Shown here piece after piece: positions 14,201 through 22,975 of a DNA stretch of 64,000 bases. The stretch lies in the NCBI RefSeq assembly GCF_011386835.1, contig NC_088791.1, forward strand, positions 31,718,998 to 31,782,997. The letters are read 5' to 3'. Position numbers and translations under genes: made by a program. The notes below the pieces were generated by a model, which was not told the DNA's origin, did not search any database, and saw only the letters and a list, made by a program, of their open reading frames with translations. The DNA is from Chrysemys picta bellii. Lineage: Eukaryota; Chordata; Testudines; Emydidae. How positions within the stretch are numbered: the first letter of the stretch is position 1; each line of letters starts with the position of its first letter.

Positions 14201-17200
14201 ATAACAGAGTCATATCTTGCTGACTTCAGATCTGCCACAATCTTCTATTTGACTTTTGTTGCCAGTAACTGTATGATCTCATTTTGAATTGTTTTTCCAA
14301 GGTAGTGGTGTGTGTACATTTCTTGGGTGGTGACTCTTCTTGGATGCTCCTGTAGTATAGCATCAAACTCCGCCATCAGCTCCACAATTTTAAGGGAGTG
14401 TTCATTGTTTGGCACATACAGCTGATCTGAAGTGCCACGCAGTGCTAGGTTTTGGGTAGCAAGCATTCTCACAATGGCAATGAGCCTTTTCAGAACATTT
14501 TGCCAGTAAAGAGAGACTGATGCAATCTTCTCTTGATGCTGATCATCTATGGTGGCCTTTAACCTTAGTCTCAGCTCAAGTTCTTTCCATCTATGGAATG
14601 CTCTCTGGTGATTTGCTGCCTTCTCATGGCATGCCAGATTTTTCCAGTCCTGTGTTCCTGTAGAACCCAATGTGGCTGGAACATTAGACTGGAAGAATTT
14701 GCAGCAAAAACAGTATGCAGCATTCTGGGTTTTTGAGTACATAAGCCATGGCCTCTCCACTTTGTCACCATTGGGGATTTTACATCAGTAATGTGTTGGA
14801 TGGAAACTTCTATTTTCATTGTTTTTGGGAACATGAAGTTTTTCACGTGCTGTGGCCCAAGGAAGTCCCTCAGGCTACTGCTCAAGTGGGGTCCACAGTT
14901 CTGGGTCATCTAGACTTAAGGAACTAAACTCAGCAGCAGCAATTTCTTGCGCCTCCACCACACACTTGTCTGATTTACACTTCTCTTCAGGAATGTGCAT
15001 GGTTTCATCCACATTGAGATGGAGGTATGGATGCTGCAGTAGCTACCAGGTCACCTGCACTCTGACTAACTGGAAGATCAGGCATCTCCTCACCACTCAC
15101 ATCCTCACTGGGGCCGGAAGGCTCACCGTGAACATTTGTGTCTATGTATCTCAGGAGAGCTCCTTCCTGCTTAGATAGAAAAGCTTCCTTTGCTTGTTTG
15201 CTTTTTCTGAATGCTGCCCCAGAGGGGCATTTTCTTCTTTCAGTCATGACTGCTGTTCTGTGCCAGCTATAGTGGCTTTCAACACTCAGTTGAAGGGGAC
15301 AAATCAGCAGGCTGGTAGCAAGGCCTGAGTGAGGGAAGATATCGGTGTCTTAAGGGCCTAACTGGCTCCTACTACTTCAATTGACTGCCTTTTCTCCTCA
15401 AGTGGGTTCAGGGAAGCAGCAGGAAACAGGAAGCTCCCTGAGAAGCTGGTGTTAATCAGTCCAGGCTCCTGGGGGTTCTAGAGAGGTACATAAGAGGCTC
15501 CTCCTCCTCTTTCTCTCTGCAGCTCCTGCTGCTTTCTGTTATTCCCTCTCACCTTTTCTCCTGCCTGACTGTTACGTCTCTTGTGTCCTCCTTCCTCAAG
15601 CACAGCACTCCACCATCTCTGTGCATCTAGAGCAGAGAGAATACGTATGCACCAGCAGCAAACACAATTTGCTACATTCTGGGTCCTAGTGGTGCTGCCC
15701 CCACAGACTGGCACCTAAGGCGTCCGCCTCAGTTCACCTCATGGTAAGGCCAGCCCTGATTCTAATCTATGTAGAAGTCTTCTCTTTCCCATTTAAAAGA
15801 GAAACAAAAGCTACCAACTGATATAGCATTAACAGGTTTTATACATCCTGTCCAAAAATTTGGCTTCTGATTAGTAGAAAGTTGTTAGAGATTTTAGCTT
15901 GAAGTATGTTCCAAATTATTGGCCATCATCCTCCAATGTACTACTCCAAAACGCTGGTGGTTTTTCATACAGCCACTGTGGTACAATACATAATACTTTA
16001 TCTAAAACATTTAATTTATTATATTGGCATAGCAAGTTGCTAGAAAATGAAGTATTGAACGGTAGTACAGTTTCACCTCTCTGTGAAAACAGACAAGATA
16101 TAGCTCCATAAATAATTTCTGCCTTACTGACCCGTCAACATGTTGTATTCTCCAGCATTCTGAAGCACCCTAACATCACTAATGTTTTGTGCAATGTTTG
16201 GTTCTCTAATTGGCTAGTGATGTTATTTTTCTTTCTCTGGAGTGTTTCATTATAGCAGATGTGCTTTCTTAAGACAGCACTGTAAACTAAAAAGGGGATG
16301 AGAAGGAGAGAAATGAGCATAAGAGAATTATTTCATGCCTTAGAGACACTGATGTAAGAACCTCCTCTTGGTTGCAGCTTGGATTCCTGACTACTCAGAT
16401 TTGTGGTGTTCTCCCTTATGTCACTGGCAGAATGACAAAATAATAGCTTGAGGAGCCCCTCCAGTGACATGTTTTTTTAACTCATTATGCTTTACCTACT
16501 TTTCACAAATTCCTTCCAGAGGTAGTGTGTCACATGAATTGGCATTTGTCTTCTATCACCCAATGCTAATTAATCAATAGAATAGCATAGATTTAAAGTC
16601 CGAACATCTTTGGTGTCTTATGATTGGTAATGATGGTTGTGATAGTTGGGAGCTTGTTACATTACAGCACTCAAAAGTATGAGGGTCACTTTTTTAGAAC
16701 AAATGGTAAATAAGACGTGGTCCACACCCCTAGAAGGCTTACAGTCTGTTAAATATGATGTGACAAGTGAGGGTAAATCAGTAGAGTGGGGAATGGGTGA
16801 ATAAGGACAAGGGCACAACAACAAATCACATTTCCTCATTATAAGCATGTGCACATCTTGATTTCTCAATTTCTTTTTTTTTTAATATCAATTTGTGTTT
16901 TAATGGATATCAAGGAAGAAGTGAATCTTAGAAAGGGATTTGGATGAAGAAAAGATAACGAGGATAATACTGCATAAGGGTCAGCATGGAGAAAGGGCTG
17001 GCGAGGATTGTGTGGGAGAAGTGCACAAATGAGCTGACATAACTGGGGGGTGAAGGGAGCATGATGCCGAATAGTAATTCAGATTTGCTATGGCATATTT
17101 TTTTCATGAAAGATTTAAGGAAGCTGGTTAGAATCTAACATCTACTTGCTTTACTAGTGGATTAGCTTTTATTGTGATATGCCTTGATGTTTTTCTGAAA

Positions 17201-18902
17201 TCTGTGCTTTCATTCACAACAGTTATGTAATATCTGGCATAAACATTGGTATTAAACAAAAATGTTGTACTTTAAGGCACCATCTACAGATCACCCTGCA
17301 CTGTATAGAGACCTACTGCGGACAAACCGTGTGCACTGGATTGCAGAGGAACCTCCTGCTGAGCTAATTAGGGACAAAATGATGGAGTGTACTTTCAGGT
17401 TTCAGCATCAGATGGCACTAGGTGATTAAACTTTGTACATTTAAATCTATTCAAATTCTGATTTGGGTGATAGATTGAAATAGGGTCTAATATAATTTCT
17501 CACAAGTAGATAAAAATGTTTGTGCTAATGATACTTTTCCATTTTTTAAAGACTTAAAAAGCATTATTTTTGGAGACCTCTTCACTCATTAGACTTGTTT
17601 AAGCCAGTGAAAAACTAGTTAATTTATTTGTGAATATAAGGGTGAGCTAGCTGGCTGTTTAACAACTTTCTCTTTTAGTGCCTTCCATGTTAACTCTAAA
17701 CCAAGATGGGACAGTGTGGGTGACACTCGTCGAGCCAATAAGAGCTCTTACACCAGGGCAAGTAAGTGTTGCCAGAATTGGTTCTCTTTTAATTTCTATT
17801 TACTAGTATCCTGTGTTTTATTAACTGCATAACATCAGTTAGAAGAATGTCAGACTGTTCATCCACCCAGTTTTGCAGAACTGTTGTTTCAGGCTATCTA
17901 AATCTCAGTTATTTTACTAACATTCAGAAAGTTTTCTCCAAAAACCAAAATGCAAGAAACTTGATTTAGAAACTTTTGGCCTCTCTAAAGCCCATTGCAA
18001 TACATGTAAATATTCCCTTGGATGTTAGTGGACTTTGGATCAGACCCTGTAAGCAGAAACTGAATCTGTTATGGGTCTAAATACATACACAAATTGAATC
18101 AGGAGTTTGGTTAGTAATTTGCTCATTAGAAACTTTGTGATACTGACTTTCATATTTAATGTTTGATTGGGGGAGTACTATTGATTTTTGTATGTCCAGA
18201 GGTTATCTGCTTCTGACAGATTCATATGTCCCAGCATAAAAGTGAAAAGAAAAATTAAACCTTGGTAGGTAACATAACAGCCTTTCACATCACACAAAGA
18301 GTTAAGAGTTCAGTACCACACTATAGACTGTATAACACAGCCTTTTGAAGAGGCTCCTGTGAAAATGATACACTCTACTTATGTGACTACAGCCCCTTAT
18401 TGAAAAGCTTTTCAAACAAAGTGTTACATAATAACTAAAAAGAGATTCCATCATCAAGAAAAAGAATTAAAATAACTATCTTACCATTGATTTTTCATGT
18501 AATATTGTAAAATTTCATGATGGAATTTCCATCAACTTTTATATTTATACTCCTATGAGTCAACAATTCTATCCATTTGTTCATTCTCTTTACACTCCCA
18601 TTTTATGTAATGTGGTCAGAGCAAATACAAGGGAATAAATTTAATATGATCGTGACTATTCAGGGAGATCTCCCTTCTTATTGGTCAGTCTCTCAGCATG
18701 CCACCTTGCCAGTGCTCTAAAGACTGTTGCTGTGTTTGTCTTCTAGTTTGCTGTGTTCTACAAGGGTGACGAGTGCCTTGGCAGTGGAAAAATCATGAGG
18801 CTGGGCCCATCAGTGTACACCTTACAACAGGGCAAAAGCAGAGAGCAGGATTCAAGGCATTTGTTAGCAGAGGAGATCAAGAAGTTAGAACCAGCAACGT
18901 AA
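252..18902 (+). CDS. TRMU: TRMU, mitochondrial tRNA-specific 2-thiouridylase (3' nine exons)
   Basis: Known role of the MnmA/TRMU family: ATP-dependent 2-thiolation of the wobble uridine U34 of mitochondrial tRNA Lys, Glu and Gln. Seen here are nine exons at 252-358, 841-963, 9141-9313, 10677-10730, 10842-10908, 12071-12171, 17277-17421, 17679-17761 and 18747-18902. They join in one frame and give 335 residues ending in TAA at 18900-18902. Family motifs are GRTPNPD plus MCN (catalytic Cys), [20 protein letters not shown] (second catalytic Cys) and a C-terminal barrel region with DGTVWVT and [16 protein letters not shown]. The N-terminal PP-loop exons lie upstream of the window. The human protein is about 420 residues, so roughly four fifths is here. 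Introns 3 and 4 appear to use GC donors. The gene is convergent with CELSR1. Confidence 0.97.
841..963 (+). CDS. TRMU: TRMU exon with [12 protein letters not shown]
   Basis: The acceptor is ggcatag at 834-840 and the donor is GTAAGC at 964. It encodes [19 protein letters not shown] and then a charged loop ending in FEVRN. The ATGHYAR motif is conserved across MnmA/TRMU. It ends in phase 1 and splices to the exon at 9141 (G plus CT gives Ala), across an 8.2-kb repeat-filled intron. Confidence 0.96.
984..4273. mobile_element. LTR-like composite repeat in TRMU intron 2
   Basis: The outer ends read TGTCACAG (984-991) and CTGTGACA (4266-4273), an inverted TG...CA pair of the kind found at LTR ends. 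Inside, TGTGACAAAGT (1149-1159) and ACTTTGTCACA (2231-2241) form a perfect 11-bp inverted pair, which may mark a second, inner element of 1093 bp. A separate hAT-like element is nested at 2999-4055. No long frame with a recognisable domain is present. I recognise these sequences as common in turtle genomes but cannot name the family. No clean target duplication was found, so the boundaries are tentative. Confidence 0.5.
2999..4055. mobile_element. Non-autonomous hAT-like element nested in LTR-like repeat
   Basis: The left end CAGGGCCATCCTTAGG (2999-3014) is matched by CCAAGGATGGCCCTG (4041-4055) in inverted orientation. Flanking 8-mers at 2991-2998 and 4056-4063 agree at five of eight positions, consistent with an old 8-bp duplication. 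No transposase frame was found. Confidence 0.65.
4596..5053. mobile_element. Non-autonomous hAT element
   Basis: The terminal inverted repeats are CAGGGTGGCCAACCTG (4596-4611) and CAGATTGGCCACCCCTG (5037-5053). The flanking 8-mers ttataggc (4588-4595) and atataggc (5054-5061) differ at one position, a hAT-type target duplication. The middle is C-rich and non-coding. Confidence 0.85.
5062..5340 (+). mobile_element. CR1/L3-like LINE 3' UTR fragment with T tract
   Basis: The stretch resembles the 3' UTR of old CR1-type LINEs (CTGCTCTTCTTTGAACC, then T-run, then GAGATGGGGTGACCA). A run of 37 T at 5258-5294 sits where such elements normally have about six T, so it appears to be a local expansion. 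The hAT element at 4596 is inserted at its left edge. Confidence 0.5.
5580..5910. repeat. Unclassified A/T-rich interspersed repeat
   Basis: The sequence has low complexity with repeated TTTTC/GAAAA words and resembles the stretch at 7870-8060 in reverse orientation. Together they may be two arms of one element around the L2 block. The family was not recognised. Confidence 0.35.
6398..6827. mobile_element. Short TIR DNA transposon inside the L2 LINE
   Basis: The ends GGGAATTCTGCACCA (6398-6412) and TGGCGCAGAATTGCC (6813-6827) are inverted repeats. The interior has CAATAAATAAATG and a GC-rich half, without a transposase frame. Flanking bases show only a weak 8-bp similarity. Confidence 0.65.
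7137..7490 (+). mobile_element. CR1 LINE 3'-region fragment
   Basis: The sequence runs from TTCATAGATTCCAAGG through ATCTAGTCTGACC and ATTTAAAAACTGCCAGTCATGG to GTGTCCCATATAGGTAC. This is the familiar word order of sauropsid CR1-type 3' regions. It is non-coding and interrupts the L2 fragment. Confidence 0.65.
8060..9140. other. TRMU intron 2, distal unique part
   Basis: AT-rich sequence without a recognisable repeat or frame. The last 20 bases are a pyrimidine-rich acceptor for the exon at 9141. Confidence 0.5.
9141..9313 (+). CDS. TRMU: TRMU exon with [15 protein letters not shown]
   Basis: The acceptor is taccttgcag at 9131-9140. It encodes [20 protein letters not shown], through [15 protein letters not shown], to KRKE. 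DQ(T/S)(F/Y)FL is a tRNA-contact motif of the family. The reading frame requires the exon to end after GAG at 9313, where the intron would begin with GC (9314-9315). Using the nearby GT at 9319-9320 adds five bases and creates an immediate stop (GCA TGA) with the next exon. Confidence 0.93.
9490..9580 (+). mobile_element. 5'-truncated Cry-type SINE tail
   Basis: GGTCCTGCTAGTGAAGGCAG and the following GGACTCGATGACCTT segment match the 3' part of the SINE at 10944-11110 almost exactly. The tRNA-related head is missing and an A-rich tail follows. Confidence 0.8.
10185..10310. repeat. Interspersed repeat with TTAGGTACCTAA palindromes
   Basis: It contains GCAGGAGTTTTGTGGA followed by ACTTAGGTACCTAAAT, and is clearly similar to 21120-21210. 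It is a repeat family I recognise only as common in sauropsids. Confidence 0.5.
10500..10612 (+). repeat. Possible L2 3'-end fragment
   Basis: GCTCTTTGGGGCAG, then a T-rich stretch and GAGGCACCTAGCATG, resembles the L2 terminus word order. It is short and diverged, so the call is weak. Confidence 0.35.
10677..10730 (+). CDS. TRMU: TRMU exon with second catalytic cysteine (GICFIGER)
   Basis: This 18-codon exon follows the acceptor tttttag ending at 10676. It encodes [18 protein letters not shown]. The TGT at 10689-10691 corresponds to the cysteine that carries the persulfide in bacterial MnmA (Cys199). The exon ends in GAG and the intron starts GCAAGT at 10731, a textbook GC-AG donor apart from its C. 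No in-frame GT alternative is close by. Confidence 0.95.
10842..10908 (+). CDS. TRMU: TRMU exon, [20 protein letters not shown]
   Basis: The acceptor is ctttcttgtag ending at 10841 and the donor is GTAGGC at 10909. It encodes [20 protein letters not shown] followed by HK, and ends in phase 1 so that the next exon completes Gly. This begins the C-terminal beta-barrel part of the enzyme. Confidence 0.96.
10944..11110 (+). mobile_element. Cry-type (tRNA-derived) turtle SINE
   Basis: The head GGGGTAGCTCAGTGG with CATAGGCCTGCTAAACCCAG is tRNA-like and retains the A-box region. The body GGTCCTGCTAGTGAAGGCAG and GGACTCGATGACC is that of the tortoise polIII SINE family. About 20 bases that normally follow AAACCCAG, including the B-box region, are missing, so this copy should not be transcribed by RNA polymerase III. 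It sits in TRMU intron 5. Confidence 0.88.
11127..11150. repeat. (TA)n microsatellite
   Basis: A short run of alternating TA just downstream of the SINE tail. Confidence 0.8.
12071..12171 (+). CDS. TRMU: TRMU exon, TIGQRA region
   Basis: The acceptor is tttctttag ending at 12070 and the donor is GTAAGT at 12172. It encodes [20 protein letters not shown] to the NIFV junction. The (F/Y)T(I/L)GQR motif is strongly conserved in MnmA/TRMU. The 3.5-kb hAT element starts 80 bp into the following intron. Confidence 0.96.
12504..12716 (+). mobile_element. Penelope-like insertion, inverted-arm form with tail
   Basis: The left arm (12504-12597) starts AAGCAACAGAGGGTCC. The right arm (about 12598-12675) is its near-perfect reverse complement. 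Only the right arm continues into the 40-bp tail containing AGACTAACACGGCTACCCC. Flanking 11-mers at 12493-12503 and 12717-12727 agree at ten of eleven positions, indicating a target duplication. No coding sequence is present. Confidence 0.85.
12780..15250 (-). pseudogene. hAT transposase pseudogene (TTF zinc finger / ZMYM-like family)
   Basis: Read on the minus strand in order: an N-terminal basic leader near 15247 ([20 protein letters not shown]); a TTF-type zinc-binding segment at 14760-14245 with [11 protein letters not shown] and [17 protein letters not shown]; a DDE-region segment at 14238-14005 with [17 protein letters not shown] and [12 protein letters not shown]; a helical segment at 13867-13292; and a C-terminal dimerisation segment near 12960-12790 ([11 protein letters not shown], then [14 protein letters not shown]). 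The pieces lie in different frames with several stops, so the gene is dead. The closest family I can name is the hAT group whose domesticated relatives include ZMYM-type proteins. Confidence 0.85.
15767..17276. other. TRMU intron 6, distal part
   Basis: AT-rich intron. A short stretch at 16690-16765 has L2 3'-UTR-like words on the minus strand. From about 16880 onward the sequence is also found, diverged, at 29605 onward, in the duplicate. No frame worth calling was found. Confidence 0.5.
17277..17421 (+). CDS. TRMU: TRMU exon, [12 protein letters not shown] region
   Basis: The acceptor is tactttaag ending at 17276 and the donor is GTGATT at 17422. It encodes [20 protein letters not shown] and then an [14 protein letters not shown] segment of the barrel domain. 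Only the last part of this exon survives in the downstream duplicate at about 30021-30045. Confidence 0.96.
17679..17761 (+). CDS. TRMU: TRMU exon, [11 protein letters not shown]
   Basis: The acceptor is tctcttttag ending at 17678 and the donor is GTAAGT at 17762. It encodes [20 protein letters not shown] and then IRALTPGQ, barrel-domain strands that in MnmA lie near the tRNA. The corresponding stretch is unrecognisable in the downstream duplicate. Confidence 0.96.
17762..18746. other. TRMU last intron
   Basis: No repeat was recognised. The whole intron has a diverged copy at about 30355-31288, which shows that the duplication was of genomic DNA with introns. Confidence 0.6.
18747..18902 (+). 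CDS. TRMU: TRMU last coding exon and stop
   Basis: The acceptor is tgtcttctag ending at 18746. It encodes [20 protein letters not shown] and [14 protein letters not shown], then a polar tail ending [10 protein letters not shown] before TAA at 18900-18902. The tail after the [13 protein letters not shown] core is shorter and different in sequence from the mammalian tail as I recall it, which is normal for this variable end. Confidence 0.96.
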   Translation, partial: FAVFYKGDECLGSGKIMRLGPSVYTLQQGKSREQDSRHLLAEEIKKLEPAT

Positions 18903-19412
18903 TTCATGCATTTTTCTTGATTGAAAGACTTTTGGGAAACTGGAGCCTTAAAATAAGGAGAACAACAACACATGCACAAACACATTTTCTCTGACAAACT
19001 ATAACTTCTAAAGGTTGAATTATGACAGTCCTGTCATAGTATTTGACTGATGATTGACTGATGAGAGGGTTTTTGGACAAAAACAGTTTTGATATGGTTT
19101 CATTAAAAGAGGTCAGTAAGATACTTCAAATAAGTAACAGAAACATAGTATACAAAAAGATGGGCATGACTGGATGAGAGACATCCTGGCAGTTTCAAGA
19201 TCAGCATTTTCATGTTTTCAGAATGGGGTTAACTGTAAACCAAGTATTTAATGTTAGTCATTCTAATATAAATACACTGTTTATGTACTACTCTGTTCTA
19301 GAAATTTATGAAAGTTTCTACAGCTTGAAAAAGCTACTTTTCCCCTCTGTTTCTTATGCTGTGATATCAGCCTTGTGGTAGAGAACTCCTTATTAATGAA
19401 TTTTCAATATGT

Positions 19413-19418
19413 AATAAA
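19413..19418 (+). promoter_or_regulatory. Candidate TRMU poly(A) signal, proximal
   Basis: AATAAA hexamer about 510 bp after the stop codon. In the duplicate the same place reads AATAAG. Confidence 0.45.
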
Positions 19419-19685
19419 ACTGTTAATTTCCTAAAATTGCTCTGTAGCAGCAGCATATAAAATTATTTTAATTTAAAAAATGCCCCAAACCCTAAACCTC
19501 TCTTTTAGGTACAACTGAAAGTATTTTTAAAAATACTTTATCTGTCTATAGTTAAAATGCATACATGATTTATGTTAAATTTGTTTGTGTGCATGTGGAC
19601 TTTCGGAGAAGGATGTGTTGTCTCTTACATTCAAGTTCAGCAGTTTGCATGAACTGTGAGCAATAGGTATTTATTTTTCACTTGC

Positions 19686-19691
19686 AATAAA
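19686..19691 (+). promoter_or_regulatory. Candidate TRMU poly(A) signal, distal
   Basis: AATAAA hexamer about 785 bp after the stop codon, followed within 20-40 bp by T-rich sequence. The hexamer is lost in the duplicate near 32205. Confidence 0.5.
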
Positions 19692-19765
19692 TTTTACAAT
19701 ATGTATTTTACACTTGTTTGAATCTTATGCTGCTAGTTGTTATGGTTTAAGTTTTTACCATAATT

Positions 19766-21825
19766 CAGGTTTTGAAATCTAGTGATTTGAAAGTAAATGT
19801 GTTGATACATCTAACAATCTCTTATAAAACTGAGTAATGGTATGCCATTTTACTGTAGTTTAAATAATTTTATAAACTAATCAAGGCAAGGACTGTGGAT
19901 TCTGTGTCCTTGGAGTACTGAGAGTACATTGTCAGTGTGTAACTAAAACCAAATTCATGTTTACTTGATTGTTATATTAAAGCTTGTTATACAAGTAACT
20001 TTTGGGGAGGGAGGGCGGGCATTCATGGAAATAGACCGGATACTAAATCAACGTGGTGTCATACTATATGGGAGGGTATTATGAAATGTGTTTATTATTT
20101 AAAACAAAAACTCCCAAGACTTTTGATACAGTGAATTGGAGCAAGCCACTGTATCCTGAAGACCTCCTCAGATGGTTATATAGCTCCTTTATTGTGAGTC
20201 TTAACAAAAGCCAAGTCCTGTAGTTAACATTACCATATAAATTAACTATCATTAACACACAGCTGCACCGAAGTAAGACTTTTCAAATGGCTGTAGAAGT
20301 CTGATGGGTATAGAATTCTTTCTTTATCCAGTTAAGGAGAAAATCTAGAAAGCTGTATCACAAATAGATTATTTCATCAAATGTAAAAGTAAATTATATG
20401 TAACCATGTTGTTTCCCCCTCCTACACACACCTCCCTTTCTATATCCTGATTGCCAGCTTAAGAGCTGCTGTTCTCTGCTCAGAGTAACAAAGGAAAATA
20501 AAGTTCTGTCTTTTTCTCCAAAGAGGGGAGATAAATGAACAGAAAACTCTCCTTGCTAACTGCTACTTGCCAGTCTGTGGATTTGCTGAGGACACTTGTA
20601 CTCAGGTGAACTGTGTGAAGCAAACAAACTGCCCTTCCTGTAAGAAATCTGCACCCACCACTTGTCAGAAATATCAGTTGTCCCATTGGGGACAGAGGGG
20701 GTATGATTAGAGCCTACACCTGAGAGACCCCTATTCAAATCGTTCCTGGCCCTGAGGCAGAGAGGGGTGAATTGAACTTGGGTCTTCCACATCGCTGATG
20801 CGTGCTTTAAACACTGACCTAAAATTTATAAGATGGGTTGTGACAGTACCACCTCTTCCTCCAGCCAGATTTTGAGTGGGACAGATCCAGTAGGCGGCCT
20901 CTGAGCATGCATACCAGATTGAGCCCTGCATGTGACTTAGGTAGCCAAACATCTGTCTCTCCCTGGTTCATGAATTGCTCTGGGGCTTAGGCGGAATATA
21001 GGCACCTGGATGCCTAGACTGAGGCAGCAGTATGCCTGCTCATAGGCAGGAATGTAGGCATGGTGGGAACTTCTTACTCTAAAAACTTAGGCACTGGGTG
21101 AATTTAGACACCTACAGGATTCAGCAGGAGTTTTGTGGACATAGTGGAGCTAAAACTGGGACTTAGGTGTCCAAGTGTGAGGTTTAGGCACCTAAGTACC
21201 TTTCTGAACCCAACCCTTAGTTTTTACAAGTAATAGTGTCAATGACAGTGAACCAATTCTGCCAAACATGGTTTAATTAGATGTTACTCATATCATAAAG
21301 TTGTCAAAGTATGTCTTACATCAGTTCTTTAGGAAACCATATCCATCTAATGTGCCACAGTCACTTTTTGTCGTCCCCCCCCCCCTTGAATGTAATTACC
21401 CTTGTCTGCCTTTCATCTGGACTAAAGAATAGTTATTTTAAAATAAATTTAAATTTTTAAATGGAAATGAACGTCCCCCTTCAGTCTGAATTCTTTCCAC
21501 TTAACCTGAAGAGGACAAATACTTTCTACTAATCAAGTATAAAAAAATTAATTCCCAGCCATTCATGTTGCTTTAAGGGACATAAATGGAATAAAGACCA
21601 GTTGTGAGGAATTGGGCTCCTTGTAAGAGAGAACAATATTACTGAATTTCTGTTGTGCTATTTTTAAACACCAGAATGTTTCTGTCCAGGGAAGCTCCTT
21701 TTTAACACCCCCACCCCCGATACTGAACTTTTAAAGAGTATGAGAACTGTATGCCAACTGTGTCTTTGCTCCTTTCTCCAATAAAAGTCAATTCCTAACC
21801 TATTTCCTCACAGGAGAACAAAGGA
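19766..21825. other. Intergenic stretch downstream of TRMU
   Basis: Mostly AT-rich. 20470-21210 contains an unclassified repeat with AGGCACCTAAG words, and a 10-C run occurs near 21377. No gene was seen. Confidence 0.45.
21120..21210. repeat. Interspersed repeat similar to 10185-10310
   Basis: It shares CAGGAGTTTTGTGGA and then GGACTTAGGTGTCCAAG and TTAGGCACCTAAGTACC in the same order as the copy in TRMU intron 3. Confidence 0.55.
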
Positions 21826-22209
21826 GGTCTACATTACAAAGTTAGGTCGACATGCCACACTAGGTCGAGTTAATAATGTACATGTCTACACTACTGAGTC
21901 CCTTCTGCTGACCTAAAGGGCTTGTAAAGTCGACTTCTGTACTTCACCTCCACAAGAGGCGTTGCGCTTCAGTCGACATCCATGTATCAACATGGGGATA
22001 GTGTAAACACTGTGCTGTGTAATTCTAATGAATTGGCCTATAGGCGATGTTCCACAATGCTCTGCAGTAACTGCTCTGGAGAGCACTTTCAACTCCACTG
22101 CACTTCAGCCAGGTACACAGGGAACAGCTGCCCCGATGTTACAGCCCCGGGAGCTTTTGAATTTTCATTTCCTGTTTGATCAGCGTGGAAAGCTCGTCCA
22201 CAGCTGACA

Positions 22210-22665
22210 ATGGATGCTCAAGGCTGCAAACGCGCTCCAGCATGGAGCACACAGGATGTAGTGGATCTTATTGTTGTATGGGAAGAAGAGTCTGTGCAGG
22301 CAGAGCTCTGATCCAGCAGAAGAAAGGTTAACATCTATGCCAAAATTGCACAAGGTCTGGGGGAGAAGGGCTACACCAGGGAGAGACAGCAGTGCTGCGT
22401 GAAAATAAAGGAGCTTCAGCAAGTGTACAAGAAGACCAGGGAGGTGAACAGTTGCTCTGGTTCTGAGCCACAGACATGCCCCTTCTACGAGGAGCTGAAT
22501 GTGATTCTAGGTGGCAACCCCACCACTACCTCAAAACACTCCATGGATACCTCCCAGGAACCCCGGGCAACAACGAGGAGGACATTGTTGAAGAGAAGGA
22601 GGAGGCGAATGCATGGCAAGCAAGCAGAAGATCCATTATCTCTGACAGCCAAGAACTTTTTTTAA
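22210..22665 (+). pseudogene. MYB/SANT-like accessory protein of a Harbinger transposon
   Basis: The frame runs from ATG at 22210 to about 22665 (152 codons) with a single in-frame TGA at 22309-22311. The start gives RAPAWSTQDVVDLIVVWEE, a trihelix MYB/SANT-like DNA-binding domain. The central part includes QQCCVKIKELQQVYKKTRE, SGSEPQTCPFYEELN and ILGGNPTTT, characteristic of the accessory protein of Harbinger elements that are abundant in turtle genomes. In this family the protein helps bring the transposase to DNA. The stop probably arose by C-to-T change of an Arg codon (inference). Confidence 0.75.
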
Positions 22666-22787
22666 CTCTGGAGGGCATCCCCTCACAGGACCAATTGTTG
22701 GTGGAGCGTGATGCTGGGGAAGGCACCTATGGTGAGTAAAGCTTTTCAATCAAACTGTAGGGGTCCTATAATATTATTTTTAATATT

Positions 22788-22975
22788 AGAGGGGTAGCTG
22801 TGTTAGTCTGGATCTGTAAAAAGCAACAAAGAGTCCTGTGGCACCTTAAAGACTAAGAGATGTATTGCAGCATAAGCTTTTGTGGTATGCGTCTGACAAA
22901 GTGGGCATTCACCCACGAAAGCTTATGCTGCAATACATCTGTTAGTCTTTAAGGTGCCACAGGACTCTGTTGTTG
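22788..22975 (-). mobile_element. Penelope-like insertion, inverted-arm form with tail on the left
   Basis: The tail AGAGGGGTAGCTGTGTTAGT is at the left end and runs into an arm ending near GCAGCATAAGC. After a short loop the reverse-complement arm returns and stops in TTGTTGTTTTT without a tail. Flanking 11-mers at 22777-22787 and 22976-22986 differ at one position. Confidence 0.82.

Larger units (their letters stand above)
12252..15758 (-). mobile_element. hAT DNA transposon with transposase remains
   Basis: The ends CAGAGCCGGCC (12252-12262) and GGCCAGCCCTG (15748-15758) are imperfect inverted repeats. They are flanked by a perfect 8-bp target duplication, ATTCTAAT, at 12244-12251 and 15759-15766. 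Minus-strand remnants of a hAT transposase fill the interior, and a Penelope-like insertion is nested at 12504-12716. The element lies wholly in TRMU intron 6, opposite in coding sense to the gene. Confidence 0.92.
18903..19765 (+). other. TRMU: TRMU 3' UTR (inferred)
   Basis: AT-rich, non-coding sequence follows the stop codon. Candidate poly(A) signals AATAAA lie at 19413-19418 and 19686-19691. The second is followed by T/G-rich sequence. The extent is inferred. Homology with the downstream duplicate also stops at about 19764, close to the second signal. Confidence 0.6.
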
